Assembly (NCBI RefSeq): GCF_033096465.1
Contig: NZ_AP028156.1
Location: 777,501-841,500, forward strand
From: Blautia luti
GTDB lineage: Bacteria > Bacillota > Clostridia > Lachnospirales > Lachnospiraceae
Length of the DNA stretch: 64,000 nucleotides
Direction: 5' to 3'
In this document: positions 43,202 through 51,451 of the stretch, one piece after another
How positions within the stretch are numbered: position 1 is the stretch's first letter
Layout: every line of letters starts with the position of its first letter
The notes under the pieces: generated by a model
What the model was told of the DNA's origin: nothing
The model's database searches: none
Seen by the model: the letters and a program-made list of their open reading frames with translations, nothing else
Program-made: the position numbers and the translations under genes

Positions 43202-43707
43202 AAATCGTAAAGATGTTATTGAAACCTTTTTCTTTCGTACCTGCACTTCTTATGATGTATGTGATCTTTTCGTTTTCCGCGCAGACCGGAGAAGTATCCG
43301 GTGACCTGAGCTATAAGATCAGTTATAAGATCGTGGAGACCAAGAATGAACTGTTTAATGAAAACAAAAGCCCTGAGGAGCTTTCCTGTGCGGCGGATGG
43401 AATTCATCATTATGTAAGAAAAGCAGCGCATATGACAGAGTATTTCCTGCTGGCAGTTGCCATTTCTTTTCCATTGTATGTGTACGGTGTGAGGGGAATC
43501 TGGCTGATGATCCTGGCAGGGATCGTATGTGTGGGATTCGCGGGGCTGGATGAATATCACCAGTCTTTCGTGGACAGCCGTACTCCCTCTGTGAAGGATG
43601 TGGGGATAGACAGCATAGGAGCCATGATCGGTGTTCTGTTGGTACAGGCATTCTGTTGGTCCGCACTGAACAGCCCGGTAAAGAAAAAGAAGAAAAAACG
43701 AAAATAA
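43198..43707 (+). CDS. VanZ-family membrane protein
   Basis: The 169-aa protein has the VanZ signature blocks: FSFSAQTG near residue 24, VRKAAHMTEYFLLAV near 73, and LDEYHQSFVDSRTPSVKDVGID near 118-139, with four membrane helices. The C-terminus is a run of Lys/Arg. VanZ was named for low-level teicoplanin resistance, but most family members have no known role. It is coupled to the preceding two-helix protein. Confidence 0.88.
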   Translation: MKIVKMLLKPFSFVPALLMMYVIFSFSAQTGEVSGDLSYKISYKIVETKNELFNENKSPEELSCAADGIHHYVRKAAHMTEYFLLAVAISFPLYVYGVRGIWLMILAGIVCVGFAGLDEYHQSFVDSRTPSVKDVGIDSIGAMIGVLLVQAFCWSALNSPVKKKKKKRK

Positions 43708-43764
43708 AAAACTGCGGTACTTTTTACATCACAGTGAGAGGATGTAAGAGGTATCGCAGTTTTT
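43706..43764. terminator. Bidirectional terminator between VanZ and CbiK genes
   Basis: AAAAACTGCGGTAC pairs with GTATCGCAGTTTTTT across a long loop. It lies between converging genes. Confidence 0.7.
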
Positions 43765-43800
43765 TGGTACAGGAAATTGCAGCAGTCTCGAATGCCGGGA

Positions 43801-44598
43801 TCAGCGGGTCAGCTGTGCAGATCCTGCGCGGACATGGCGGAGGAAAATATCTCTGATGGATGGAAGTTCTCCCAGTCCCTGCAGGGTACAGGAAATCTGG
43901 AATCCCTCTTTTTCCAGAATGCTTTTCCAGGAATCTTCATCCTCACCTGCCATATCGTTGGAAGCATGGTCACCGGCTACGATCATGAAAGGTGCCAGAT
44001 GTACGTGGGCAGGATGAATGGTTCGTAATTCTTCAAGGAAGGTTTCCAGGGAGAAATCACCCTCCACAGTTCTTATATGGATATTCGGGCAGCCGGACTC
44101 TTTAAAGAGGCGGTCCATTTCCGGGTAGAGTTCGTTGGCGATGTGTTCTGTCCCGTGTCCCATAAGAAGCAGGAGATCTTCTGGTGCAGGATGATATTCC
44201 CGGATCAGTGCCTGACAGACTTCTTCTTCGTCCTGCTGTGTTACGATGAGGGAGTCACAGATCACGATGGAATCAAAATCTTTTTCAGATGCCAGGACTT
44301 CTTTTTTCATGGCGTCACTCTCAAATCCTGTGATCACATAAGTCGGCTGTACGATCACGTTTCGGATCCCGTCATTTTTCATCTGTATCATGGCTTCTGC
44401 AATATCCATGATGTGGGTCCCGTCACGTTTCTTAAGTTTGGCCCGGATCCTGGGGCTGGTCCATGCACGGTAGCAGGGAAGATCCGGGAAGGCCTGCTGG
44501 ATATCTTTTTCAATCTTTTCTATGGTTTTCTTGCGGGTTTCCGGGTAGCTTGTTCCGAAGCTGATCACCAGAACCGCAGTTTTTTCAGGTATAGGCAT
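43801..44598 (-). CDS. cbiK: Sirohydrochlorin cobaltochelatase (anaerobic, CbiK-type)
   Basis: The 265-aa class II chelatase inserts Co2+ into sirohydrochlorin in anaerobic cobalamin synthesis. It opens with the family pattern AVLVISFGTSYPETRKKTI. The metal/catalytic His residues are H148 (MGHGTEH) and H211 (GDHASNDM), matching H145 and H207 of Salmonella CbiK. ATG 44598 has AAGGAGA upstream. It stands alone, with no other cobalamin gene nearby. Function in sirohaem or haem variants is possible but CbiK is the best fit. Confidence 0.9.
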   Translation of the reverse strand: MPIPEKTAVLVISFGTSYPETRKKTIEKIEKDIQQAFPDLPCYRAWTSPRIRAKLKKRDGTHIMDIAEAMIQMKNDGIRNVIVQPTYVITGFESDAMKKEVLASEKDFDSIVICDSLIVTQQDEEEVCQALIREYHPAPEDLLLLMGHGTEHIANELYPEMDRLFKESGCPNIHIRTVEGDFSLETFLEELRTIHPAHVHLAPFMIVAGDHASNDMAGEDEDSWKSILEKEGFQISCTLQGLGELPSIRDIFLRHVRAGSAQLTR

Positions 44599-44710
44599 TG
44601 GTATTCTCCTTAATAATTGGCATATTATGCGCACTCGTGCTTCATTATACAGGGGAAAAATCGAAAACTCAAGAACAGTAGAAAAATTTTTTTATGAATG
44701 CTATAATGGA

Positions 44711-44808
44711 GTTACTGTTCACAGGTCAATGGTATTTAGATAATCTATACCCTTAAGACTAACTAAGGATATAGATTATCTAAATACCATTGCGGAGTGA
44801 ACAGTAAT
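44711..44808. mobile_element. MITE-like element, copy 3 (98 bp, whole-element hairpin)
   Basis: Terminal repeats GTTACTGTTCAC and GTGAACAGTAAT (11 of 12 complementary) enclose an inner inverted repeat of about 26 bp starting CAATGGTATTTAGATAATCT, so the element can fold on itself. The flanking 8-mers ATAATGGA (44703-44710) and ATAATGTC (44809-44816) agree at the first six bases, a likely target duplication. It lies just upstream of an AraC gene. Confidence 0.85.
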
Positions 44809-44851
44809 ATAATGTCAGGAGATAAAGATAAAAAAGGAGCCATCCATAAAA

Positions 44852-45772
44852 ATGCAGAATGAAAAATTACCGAAATTAAGAGAAGGAAGGGTCCACGGGA
44901 CAAAGGATTTTCCATGCGCCATTTACTGGACCGGTTCCAGAAAAAAAGGAATCATGGTGCAGCACCACTGGCATGAGGAAATTGAGATCATTTATTTTTC
45001 TGGTGGAGAATTCTGTGTGGAGATCAATATCGAGAAATACAGGATCAGCGGAGAATGTATTTTCTTTATCAATCCAGGAGAACTGCACAGCATTTCGGTA
45101 GAGAAGGACGGAGAATGTATGGAGGATGCAGTTGTTTTTCACATGGATATCTTGAACTTCGCTTCTTCCATGGATCAGGTACAGACCAGACTGCTGCAGC
45201 CGATCCAGAATGGCAGGCTTCTGTTTCCGCGATGTATTGAAACTGAGAGTCCGGCTTTTAAAACAGTAAGGGATGCTTTTCTGAATATCCAGAATGCTTT
45301 CGGCAGATCATGCACAGGAGAGGGGATTTGCGACGGGCAGGCCGTGACAGAGGATATTACCTGTCAGCTGGCTGTCAAAGCGTCCCTTCTGCGTATCCTG
45401 ACGGTACTGTCTGCCAATAGAATGTTTACAGAAACCAGTAGGAACAATGACCGGAGGATCGAGACCATCAAAAAGGCCATCGGATATATCCAGGACAATT
45501 ATAAGGAAAAAATCTATATCCGGGATCTGGCAGACCTGATCGGGATGAACGAGCAGTATTTCTGCCGCTTTTTCAAGAAAGCCATCGGTCGTTCTCCTAT
45601 TGAGTATGTAAATGAGTACAGGATAAAAAAAGCAAGACATTATCTGGAAGAAACAGACCTGACGGTAATGGAGATCTGTCTGGAATGTGGTTATAACAAT
45701 CTGGGAAATTTTCTCCGGGAATTCCGCAGATACACAGACACCACACCCTTACAGTACCGTAAAAGGTCATGA
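44852..45772 (+). CDS. AraC-family transcriptional regulator
   Basis: The 306-aa protein has an N-terminal cupin (HHWHEEIEIIYFSGGEF, then FINPGELHSI) and a C-terminal AraC domain (about 205-305) with two helix-turn-helix motifs (IYIRDLADLIGMNEQYFCRFF and VMEICLECGYNNLGNFLREF). AAAGGAG precedes the ATG. The next gene on the same strand is a GH13 alpha-glucosidase, its likely target. MITE copy 3 lies in its promoter/leader region. Confidence 0.92.
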   Translation: MQNEKLPKLREGRVHGTKDFPCAIYWTGSRKKGIMVQHHWHEEIEIIYFSGGEFCVEINIEKYRISGECIFFINPGELHSISVEKDGECMEDAVVFHMDILNFASSMDQVQTRLLQPIQNGRLLFPRCIETESPAFKTVRDAFLNIQNAFGRSCTGEGICDGQAVTEDITCQLAVKASLLRILTVLSANRMFTETSRNNDRRIETIKKAIGYIQDNYKEKIYIRDLADLIGMNEQYFCRFFKKAIGRSPIEYVNEYRIKKARHYLEETDLTVMEICLECGYNNLGNFLREFRRYTDTTPLQYRKRS

Positions 45773-45895
45773 TTTCGTATTTTTTTATCAAATAAAAGTA
45801 AGACGTAAGGGAAATATGCATTTATAATATAGTTCAGTTAAAACGATCGAAAAGACGAAATATAACGTAAGATCAGATTACGGAGGACTATAAAA

Positions 45896-47560
45896 ATGAT
45901 AAAAAAATGGTGGAATGACAAAGTTGCATATCAGATTTACCCGAAGAGTTTCTGCGATACGAACGGCGACGGGATCGGGGATCTGCGGGGTGTGATCAGC
46001 AAGTTGGATTATTTAAAGGATCTGGGGGTGGATATCGTCTGGCTGTCTCCCTGCTATAAATCCCCGCTGGCTGACCAGGGCTATGATATTTCAGATTATT
46101 ATGATATTGATCCGCGTTTCGGAACCATGGAAGATATGGATGAACTGATCGCGGAAGCGAAGAAGAGAGATATGTACATCCTGATGGATCTGGTTGTAAA
46201 CCATTGTTCCGATGAACATGAATGGTTCAAAAAAGCCTGTGAAGATCCTGATGGAAAGTACGGAAAATATTTTTACCTGAGAGATAAGAAAGAAGGGGAA
46301 CTGCCGACCAACTGGCGCTCCTATTTCGGTGGTCCTGTATGGGAGGATCTGCCTGGAACCAATAAGCAGTATCTCCATGTATTCCATAAGAAACAGCCGG
46401 ATCTGAACTGGGAGAATCAGGAAGTAAGAGAGGAAGTTTACAAAAATATCAACTGGTGGCTGGACAAAGGTTTGGGTGGTTTCCGTATCGATGCCATCAT
46501 CAATATCAAGAAGGCACTTCCCCTGCACGATTATGAACCGGACAGAGAAGACGGTTTAAGCAGCATCCACAAGATGCTGGAGGAAGCTACAGGGATCGGA
46601 GAATTTCTGAGTGAGATGAGAGACCGGACTTTTAAGAAGTATGATGCTTTTTCCGTAGGGGAAGTCTTTAATGAAAAGCCGGAGGAGATTCCGGATTTCA
46701 TCGGAGAGAACGGATATTTTTCCAGTATGTTTGATTTCAATGAAACGATCTGCGGAGGTTCTGATAAAGGCTGGTATGACTGCCGCAAGATCACTCCGGA
46801 TGAGTACAAGAAGTGCTGTTTTGAGACCCAGGCGAAGATCGGAGATCAGGGAATGGTTTCCAATATTATCGAGAACCATGATGAACCACGTGGCGTAAGC
46901 CGTTACCTGCCGGATGGCGAATGCACAGAAGCGGGCAAAAAAATGCTGGGTGGATTAAACTTTATGCTTCGCGGCCTTCCGTTTATTTACCAGGGCCAGG
47001 AGATCGGAATGGAAAACGTAGAGTTCCAGTCTATTGAACAGGTGGATGATATTTCCACCCTGGATGAGTATAAAGTAGCTCTGGAAGCAGGGCTGTCACC
47101 GGAGGAAGCCTTAAAGAGTGTGGGAAGATTCAGCAGAGACAATGCCAGAACTCCGATGCAGTGGACAGACGGGGCCAATGCGGGCTTCACAAGTGGAAAA
47201 CCATGGCTGGAAGTAAACTCCAACTATACAAGGATCAATGCAGAAGCACAGATGAAAGATCCGGATTCTGTATGGAATTTCTATAAGAAACTGATCGCAC
47301 TGCGCAAGGATCCTGAATATAAAGAAACAGTTGTCTATGGTGCACTGAAGCCTGTATGGGAGGATGTACACAACCTGATGGCATATTACCGCAAAGGGGA
47401 CCGGACACTTCTGGTAGTGGGAAATTACCAGAAAGGGCCTCAGAGCATCGAACTTTCCCATGGATACAAAAAGGTTCTGCTGAACAATTACCATGAGCTG
47501 TCTGAGAACGGAAATAAACTGATTCTTCAGGGATATCAGTTCCTGGTGCTGGAAGTATAA
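45896..47560 (+). CDS. GH13 alpha-glucosidase (oligo-1,6-glucosidase family)
   Basis: The 554-aa protein is colinear with Bacillus oligo-1,6-glucosidases, even in numbering: nucleophile Asp199 (GFRIDAI), acid/base Glu256 (SVGEVF), and H328/D329 (ENHDE). It opens YQIYPKSFCDTNGDGIGDL. There is no signal peptide, so it hydrolyses imported malto- or isomalto-oligosaccharides in the cytoplasm. The residue after the nucleophile is Ala rather than Val; in this family Val there goes with alpha-1,6 preference, so alpha-1,4 activity is plausible. ACGGAGG precedes the ATG. The upstream AraC gene probably regulates it. Confidence 0.93.
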   Translation: MIKKWWNDKVAYQIYPKSFCDTNGDGIGDLRGVISKLDYLKDLGVDIVWLSPCYKSPLADQGYDISDYYDIDPRFGTMEDMDELIAEAKKRDMYILMDLVVNHCSDEHEWFKKACEDPDGKYGKYFYLRDKKEGELPTNWRSYFGGPVWEDLPGTNKQYLHVFHKKQPDLNWENQEVREEVYKNINWWLDKGLGGFRIDAIINIKKALPLHDYEPDREDGLSSIHKMLEEATGIGEFLSEMRDRTFKKYDAFSVGEVFNEKPEEIPDFIGENGYFSSMFDFNETICGGSDKGWYDCRKITPDEYKKCCFETQAKIGDQGMVSNIIENHDEPRGVSRYLPDGECTEAGKKMLGGLNFMLRGLPFIYQGQEIGMENVEFQSIEQVDDISTLDEYKVALEAGLSPEEALKSVGRFSRDNARTPMQWTDGANAGFTSGKPWLEVNSNYTRINAEAQMKDPDSVWNFYKKLIALRKDPEYKETVVYGALKPVWEDVHNLMAYYRKGDRTLLVVGNYQKGPQSIELSHGYKKVLLNNYHELSENGNKLILQGYQFLVLEV

Positions 47561-47586
47561 ATTAAGAATAGAATATAAAGTTGTGA

Positions 47587-47645
47587 GAGAAGCCTCTTTT
47601 TATGGAGAACAGTTGCGTTTTCCATGAAAAGAGGTGCTTTTTTAT
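47587..47645 (+). terminator. Terminator after the GH13 alpha-glucosidase gene
   Basis: CTCTTTTTATGGA pairs with TCCATGAAAAGAG, with flanking AAGC/GCTT, then six T. Confidence 0.85.
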
Positions 47646-47651
47646 GGAGAA

Positions 47652-47684
47652 TTATGTCGCTGGCAGGATTCTTTTTACTTGTAT
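47652..47684 (+). repeat. Three-hairpin dispersed repeat, shortened copy B
   Basis: It keeps the two ends of the repeat (TTATGTCGCTG and GCAGGATTCTTTTT..CTTGTAT) with the central part deleted. It overlaps the -35 region of the lipid kinase gene. Confidence 0.55.
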
Positions 47685-47707
47685 GGATAGGGCAAATATT
47701 GTATGAT
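47679..47707 (+). promoter_or_regulatory. Candidate promoter of the lipid kinase operon
   Basis: TTGTAT and TATGAT are separated by 17 nt. The -35 box is formed by the end of repeat copy B. Confidence 0.5.
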
Positions 47708-47733
47708 AGTAGGAAAGGCGTAAGGTGAGAAAA

Positions 47734-48702
47734 ATGAATCAGATACAGATTATTGTAAACAACGGCGCAGGAACGGGAAAAGCCTTTCAGGTGTGGAATG
47801 AAACCCAGAAATTACTGCGCAGATATAAAGTAAATTATACAGCCTATGCTACCAGATACCGGGGACATGCCACCAGACTGGCGGAGAAGATTTCCACAAT
47901 GGAGGGAAAGGCCCAGGTTTATCTGATCGTGGTGGGAGGCGACGGCACCATCAATGAGGTGCTGAACGGAATCAGAGATTTTGACAGGGTACGTCTAGGA
48001 GTGATCCCTACAGGTTCGGGGAATGATTTCTGCAGAAATCTGAAGCTTCCCGGAACACCGGAGGAGAGTCTGCGACAGATCCTGGTGTGCATCCGCAGGG
48101 ACCGCCAGGGCAAAGAACTTCTGCGGATCGATCTGGGACAGGTTACCTGGGAAGGCTGCAAAAAGCCCAGGATCTTCGGAATCAGTGCAGGGGTGGGACT
48201 GGATGCTCTTGTGTGTAAGAAGGCACTGGATTCCAGACTGAAACGGGTTTTAAACCGTCTGCATCTGGGTAAACTTACATATCTGGCTCTGACTGTGCAG
48301 TCATTATTTACTATGGAAACTGCCAACGGGAAGGTGATCACAGAGCACGGCGGCTACATCCTTCCGAAGATGATCTTCGCAGCATCCATGAACCTTCCGG
48401 CAGAGGGCGGCGGTGTCCCCATGGCACCGGAGGCATCCCCGAAGGATGGACTTTTATCTTTAAGCAGTGCATCGGGAATCGCCAAATGGCGGACATTTTT
48501 CCTTCTTCCATTGCTGGTTGCAGCGAAGCAGGAAGGAATCAAAGGATTTAATATCCGCGATGAGAAAAATTTCCGCATGGTTCTGGACAAACCCATGGTC
48601 CTTCATGCAGACGGAGAATATTGCGGGGATGTAAAACGGGCAGAATTTTGCTGCCTGGAGAAGAAACTGCAGTTGCTGCATAAAGACAATATGATCAAAT
48701 AA
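47734..48702 (+). CDS. Diacylglycerol/lipid kinase (DagK/YegS family)
   Basis: The 322-aa protein has the catalytic signature VGGDGTINEVLNG (about 66-78) and the nucleotide-binding stretch IPTGSGNDFCRN (about 91-102) of the DAGK superfamily. The N-terminus IIVNNGAGTGKA is typical. Such kinases phosphorylate diacylglycerol or related lipids at the membrane. ATG 47734 (AAGGTGA just upstream) is preferred over GTG 47725. It ends 23 nt before thyA and may be its operon partner. Confidence 0.9.
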   Translation: MNQIQIIVNNGAGTGKAFQVWNETQKLLRRYKVNYTAYATRYRGHATRLAEKISTMEGKAQVYLIVVGGDGTINEVLNGIRDFDRVRLGVIPTGSGNDFCRNLKLPGTPEESLRQILVCIRRDRQGKELLRIDLGQVTWEGCKKPRIFGISAGVGLDALVCKKALDSRLKRVLNRLHLGKLTYLALTVQSLFTMETANGKVITEHGGYILPKMIFAASMNLPAEGGGVPMAPEASPKDGLLSLSSASGIAKWRTFFLLPLLVAAKQEGIKGFNIRDEKNFRMVLDKPMVLHADGEYCGDVKRAEFCCLEKKLQLLHKDNMIK

Positions 48703-48725
48703 TACGAAACGGAGAGAATGAGACG

Positions 48726-49574
48726 ATGAGTTACGCAGATGATGTTTTTATAAAAATGTGCCAGGACATCCTGGAGAACGGTACAAGCACGGAAGGTGAG
48801 AAAGTACGTCCCGTATGGGAAGACGGAACGCCTGCTTATACCATCAAGAAATTCGGCGTAGTAAACCGATATGATCTGAGAAAAGAATTTCCGGCCATGA
48901 CACTGAGACGTACCGCATTAAAAAGCGCCATGGACGAAATCCTCTGGATCTGGCAGAAGAAGTCAAACAATATCAATGATCTCCACAGTCACATCTGGGA
49001 CAGCTGGGCCGATGGGGACGGTTCCATTGGCAAGGCTTACGGATACCAGCTTGGTGTGAAGCATCAGTACAAAGAAGGTATGATGGATCAGGTTGACAGA
49101 GTACTCTACGATCTGAAAAACAATCCGTTCAGCCGCAGAATTATGACAAATATCTATGTACATCAGGATCTCCATGAGATGAATCTGTATCCCTGTGCCT
49201 ATTCCATGACATTCAATGTAACACAGACACCGGGAAATGAGAAACTGACATTAAACGCGATCCTGAACCAGCGTTCCCAGGATATTCTTACAGCAAACAA
49301 CTGGAATGTGTGCCAGTATGCAATCCTGCTTATGATGGTCGCCCAGGTATGTGATATGGAGGCAGGGGAACTGCTTCATGTGGTGGCTGACTGTCATATT
49401 TATGACCGCCATATCCCGGTAGTAAAAGAGATGATCAAGAGAAAACCATATCCGGCACCGATCGTGAAACTGAATCCGGAAGTGAAAGATTTCTATCAGT
49501 TTACAACAGATGATCTGATCGTTGAGAATTACGAGACATGGCCGCAGATCAAGAACATTCCGGTGGCCATCTGA
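48726..49574 (+). CDS. thyA: Thymidylate synthase
   Basis: The 282-aa enzyme methylates dUMP to dTMP using methylene-tetrahydrofolate. The catalytic Cys lies in LYPCAYSMTF (residue 157). Dimer/phosphate arginines are in SRRI and the dUMP-binding pattern in LNQRSQDILTANNWN. The SD GGAGAG fits. The dihydrofolate reductase gene follows after 53 nt, the usual functional pair because ThyA makes dihydrofolate. Confidence 0.97.
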   Translation: MSYADDVFIKMCQDILENGTSTEGEKVRPVWEDGTPAYTIKKFGVVNRYDLRKEFPAMTLRRTALKSAMDEILWIWQKKSNNINDLHSHIWDSWADGDGSIGKAYGYQLGVKHQYKEGMMDQVDRVLYDLKNNPFSRRIMTNIYVHQDLHEMNLYPCAYSMTFNVTQTPGNEKLTLNAILNQRSQDILTANNWNVCQYAILLMMVAQVCDMEAGELLHVVADCHIYDRHIPVVKEMIKRKPYPAPIVKLNPEVKDFYQFTTDDLIVENYETWPQIKNIPVAI

Positions 49575-49627
49575 TCGTAAATGACAGTACAGATGATACA
49601 GAAGAAAGATATCAGGAGGAAAAAGAG

Positions 49628-50119
49628 ATGAATTTAATCGTAGCAGTAGACCAGAACTGGGCAATTGGCAAAGACAACAAGCTTCTGGTAAGCATCCCGG
49701 CGGATATGAAAATGTTCCGTGAGGAAACTTCCGGGAAAGTAGTGGTTCTGGGAAGAAAAACTCTGGAAACTTTTCCAAACGGACTGCCATTAAAAAACAG
49801 AACCAACATTGTAATTACCAAGAATCCGGATTTCGATGGAAAAGGTGCCATTGTAGTCCACAGTATTGAAGAGGCACTGGAAGAGGTTAAGAAATATCCA
49901 TCAGAAGATGTGTATTGTATTGGTGGTGACAGCATTTACAAACAGATGCTTCCATACTGTGATACAGCGCACGTGACCAGAATCGACTTCGCATATGAAG
50001 CAGACAGTTATTTCCCGAATCTGGATGAAGACGAGGACTGGGAGATCACGGCAGAGAGCGAGGAGCAGACATATTTTGATCTGGAGTACCAGTTTGTAAA
50101 ATATGAGAGAAAGAAATAA
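49628..50119 (+). CDS. folA: Dihydrofolate reductase
   Basis: The 163-aa enzyme opens MNLIVAVDQNWAIGKDNKLL. The substrate acid is near residue 26 in IPADMKMFRE, the NADPH site in VVLGRKTLETF and IGGDSIYKQML. ATG 49628 has AGGAGG upstream. It recycles the dihydrofolate produced by the preceding ThyA and ends at a strong terminator. Confidence 0.96.
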   Translation: MNLIVAVDQNWAIGKDNKLLVSIPADMKMFREETSGKVVVLGRKTLETFPNGLPLKNRTNIVITKNPDFDGKGAIVVHSIEEALEEVKKYPSEDVYCIGGDSIYKQMLPYCDTAHVTRIDFAYEADSYFPNLDEDEDWEITAESEEQTYFDLEYQFVKYERKK

Positions 50120-50136
50120 TGAATAAGAAATAAAAA

Positions 50137-50175
50137 ATGCGCTGTGTTGTTAACACAAACACAGCGCGATTTTTT
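50137..50175. terminator. Bidirectional terminator between folA and ilvE
   Basis: GCGCTGTGTT pairs with AACACAGCGC; TTTTTT follows on the plus strand. ilvE ends at 50174 from the other side. Confidence 0.9.
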
Positions 50176-51199
50176 ATTCGATCACTTTCAGCCATCCTTC
50201 CGGTGCCTGGATGCGGCCCATCTGGATTCCTGTTAATGTGTCGTAGAGTTTCTGGATAACCGGACCCATTTTCTCCATTCCGCTTGGGAAGCAGATCTCT
50301 TTGCCATGGTCAACGATCTTTCCAACAGGAGAGATAACTGCAGCAGTACCGCAGAGACCACATTCAGCGAAATCTTTTACTTCATCGAAGTATACTTCTC
50401 TTTCCTCAGCTTCTAATCCAAGGTATTCCTTAGCAACATAGATTAAGGAACGACGTGTGATAGAAGGAAGGATACTGTCAGACTTAGGTGTAACAACTTT
50501 GCCGTCTTTTGTAACGAAGATGAAGTTAGCACCGCCTGTTTCTTCTACTTTCGTACGTGTAGCTGCATCAAGATACATGTTCTCATCGAATCCGTTCTTG
50601 TGGGCATCTACGATTGCATGTAAGCTCATTGCATAGTTAAGACCAGCTTTGATATGACCTGTTCCATGAGGTGCAGCACGGTCAAAATCAGTGACACGGA
50701 TTGTGATCGGCTTAGCGCCGCCCTTGAAGTATGGTCCTACAGGTGTGGTGAATACACGGAACATATACTCGTCAGCAGGTTTCACACCGATAACCGGGTT
50801 AGTACCCATCATGTAAGGACGAACATATAAAGTAGCTCCTGAACCATATGGTGGAACATATGCTGCGTTCGCTTTTACTGTCTGAACGATGGCATCAACG
50901 AAACGGTCTTCCGGGAATACAGGCATCTCAAGTCTCTTGGCTGAGTTTGCCATACGCTCTGCGTTTAAGTCAGGACGGAAAGTAACGATACGTCCGTCTT
51001 CTGTTGTGTAAGCTTTCATTCCTTCGAAAGCTGTCTGCGCATACTGGAAAACACCTGCACATTCGTTCAGTGTTACATTAGGATCTGTTGTCAGTTCCCC
51101 GGCATCCCATGCGCCATCTTTAAATTTAGATACATAACGATAATCAGTCTGTACGTAACCGAAGCCGATGTTGCCCCAGTCGATATTCTTTTTTTCCAT
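50174..51199 (-). CDS. ilvE: Branched-chain amino acid aminotransferase
   Basis: This 341-aa fold type IV PLP enzyme interconverts Leu/Ile/Val and their keto acids. The PLP Lys184 is in HIKAGLNYA, with family patterns FEGMKAY (near 58), EETGGANFIF (near 215) and ECGLCGTAAVISP. CGGAGGAAAG precedes the ATG. The gene is isolated from other ilv/leu genes. Its leader has no T-box that I could see. Confidence 0.96.
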   Translation of the reverse strand: MEKKNIDWGNIGFGYVQTDYRYVSKFKDGAWDAGELTTDPNVTLNECAGVFQYAQTAFEGMKAYTTEDGRIVTFRPDLNAERMANSAKRLEMPVFPEDRFVDAIVQTVKANAAYVPPYGSGATLYVRPYMMGTNPVIGVKPADEYMFRVFTTPVGPYFKGGAKPITIRVTDFDRAAPHGTGHIKAGLNYAMSLHAIVDAHKNGFDENMYLDAATRTKVEETGGANFIFVTKDGKVVTPKSDSILPSITRRSLIYVAKEYLGLEAEEREVYFDEVKDFAECGLCGTAAVISPVGKIVDHGKEICFPSGMEKMGPVIQKLYDTLTGIQMGRIQAPEGWLKVIE

Positions 51200-51397
51200 A
51201 ATGAATCTTTCCTCCGTTCACACATATTACAGTATTTTCAAGTGTGATTACTGTTTATCTCTTTACCATTGTAAAACTTTTGCTTGTTAACTTCAATGGG
51301 AAATTTTCAATTTCAGTAAAATTTTGGAGAAAAATAAAAAATACCGGGGAAAAAACGCCGGATTTCAAGTGGAACCAGCAGAAACGATGTGCCAGTC

Positions 51398-51426
51398 TTG
51401 TTTTTTATATTGGATTTCGCTATAAT
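51398..51426 (+). promoter_or_regulatory. Promoter of the xpaC-telA operon
   Basis: TTGTTT and TATAAT are separated by 17 nt, 25 nt before the start codon. Confidence 0.65.
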
Positions 51427-51451
51427 ATGGAATAGAAAAATGGAGGTCAAC

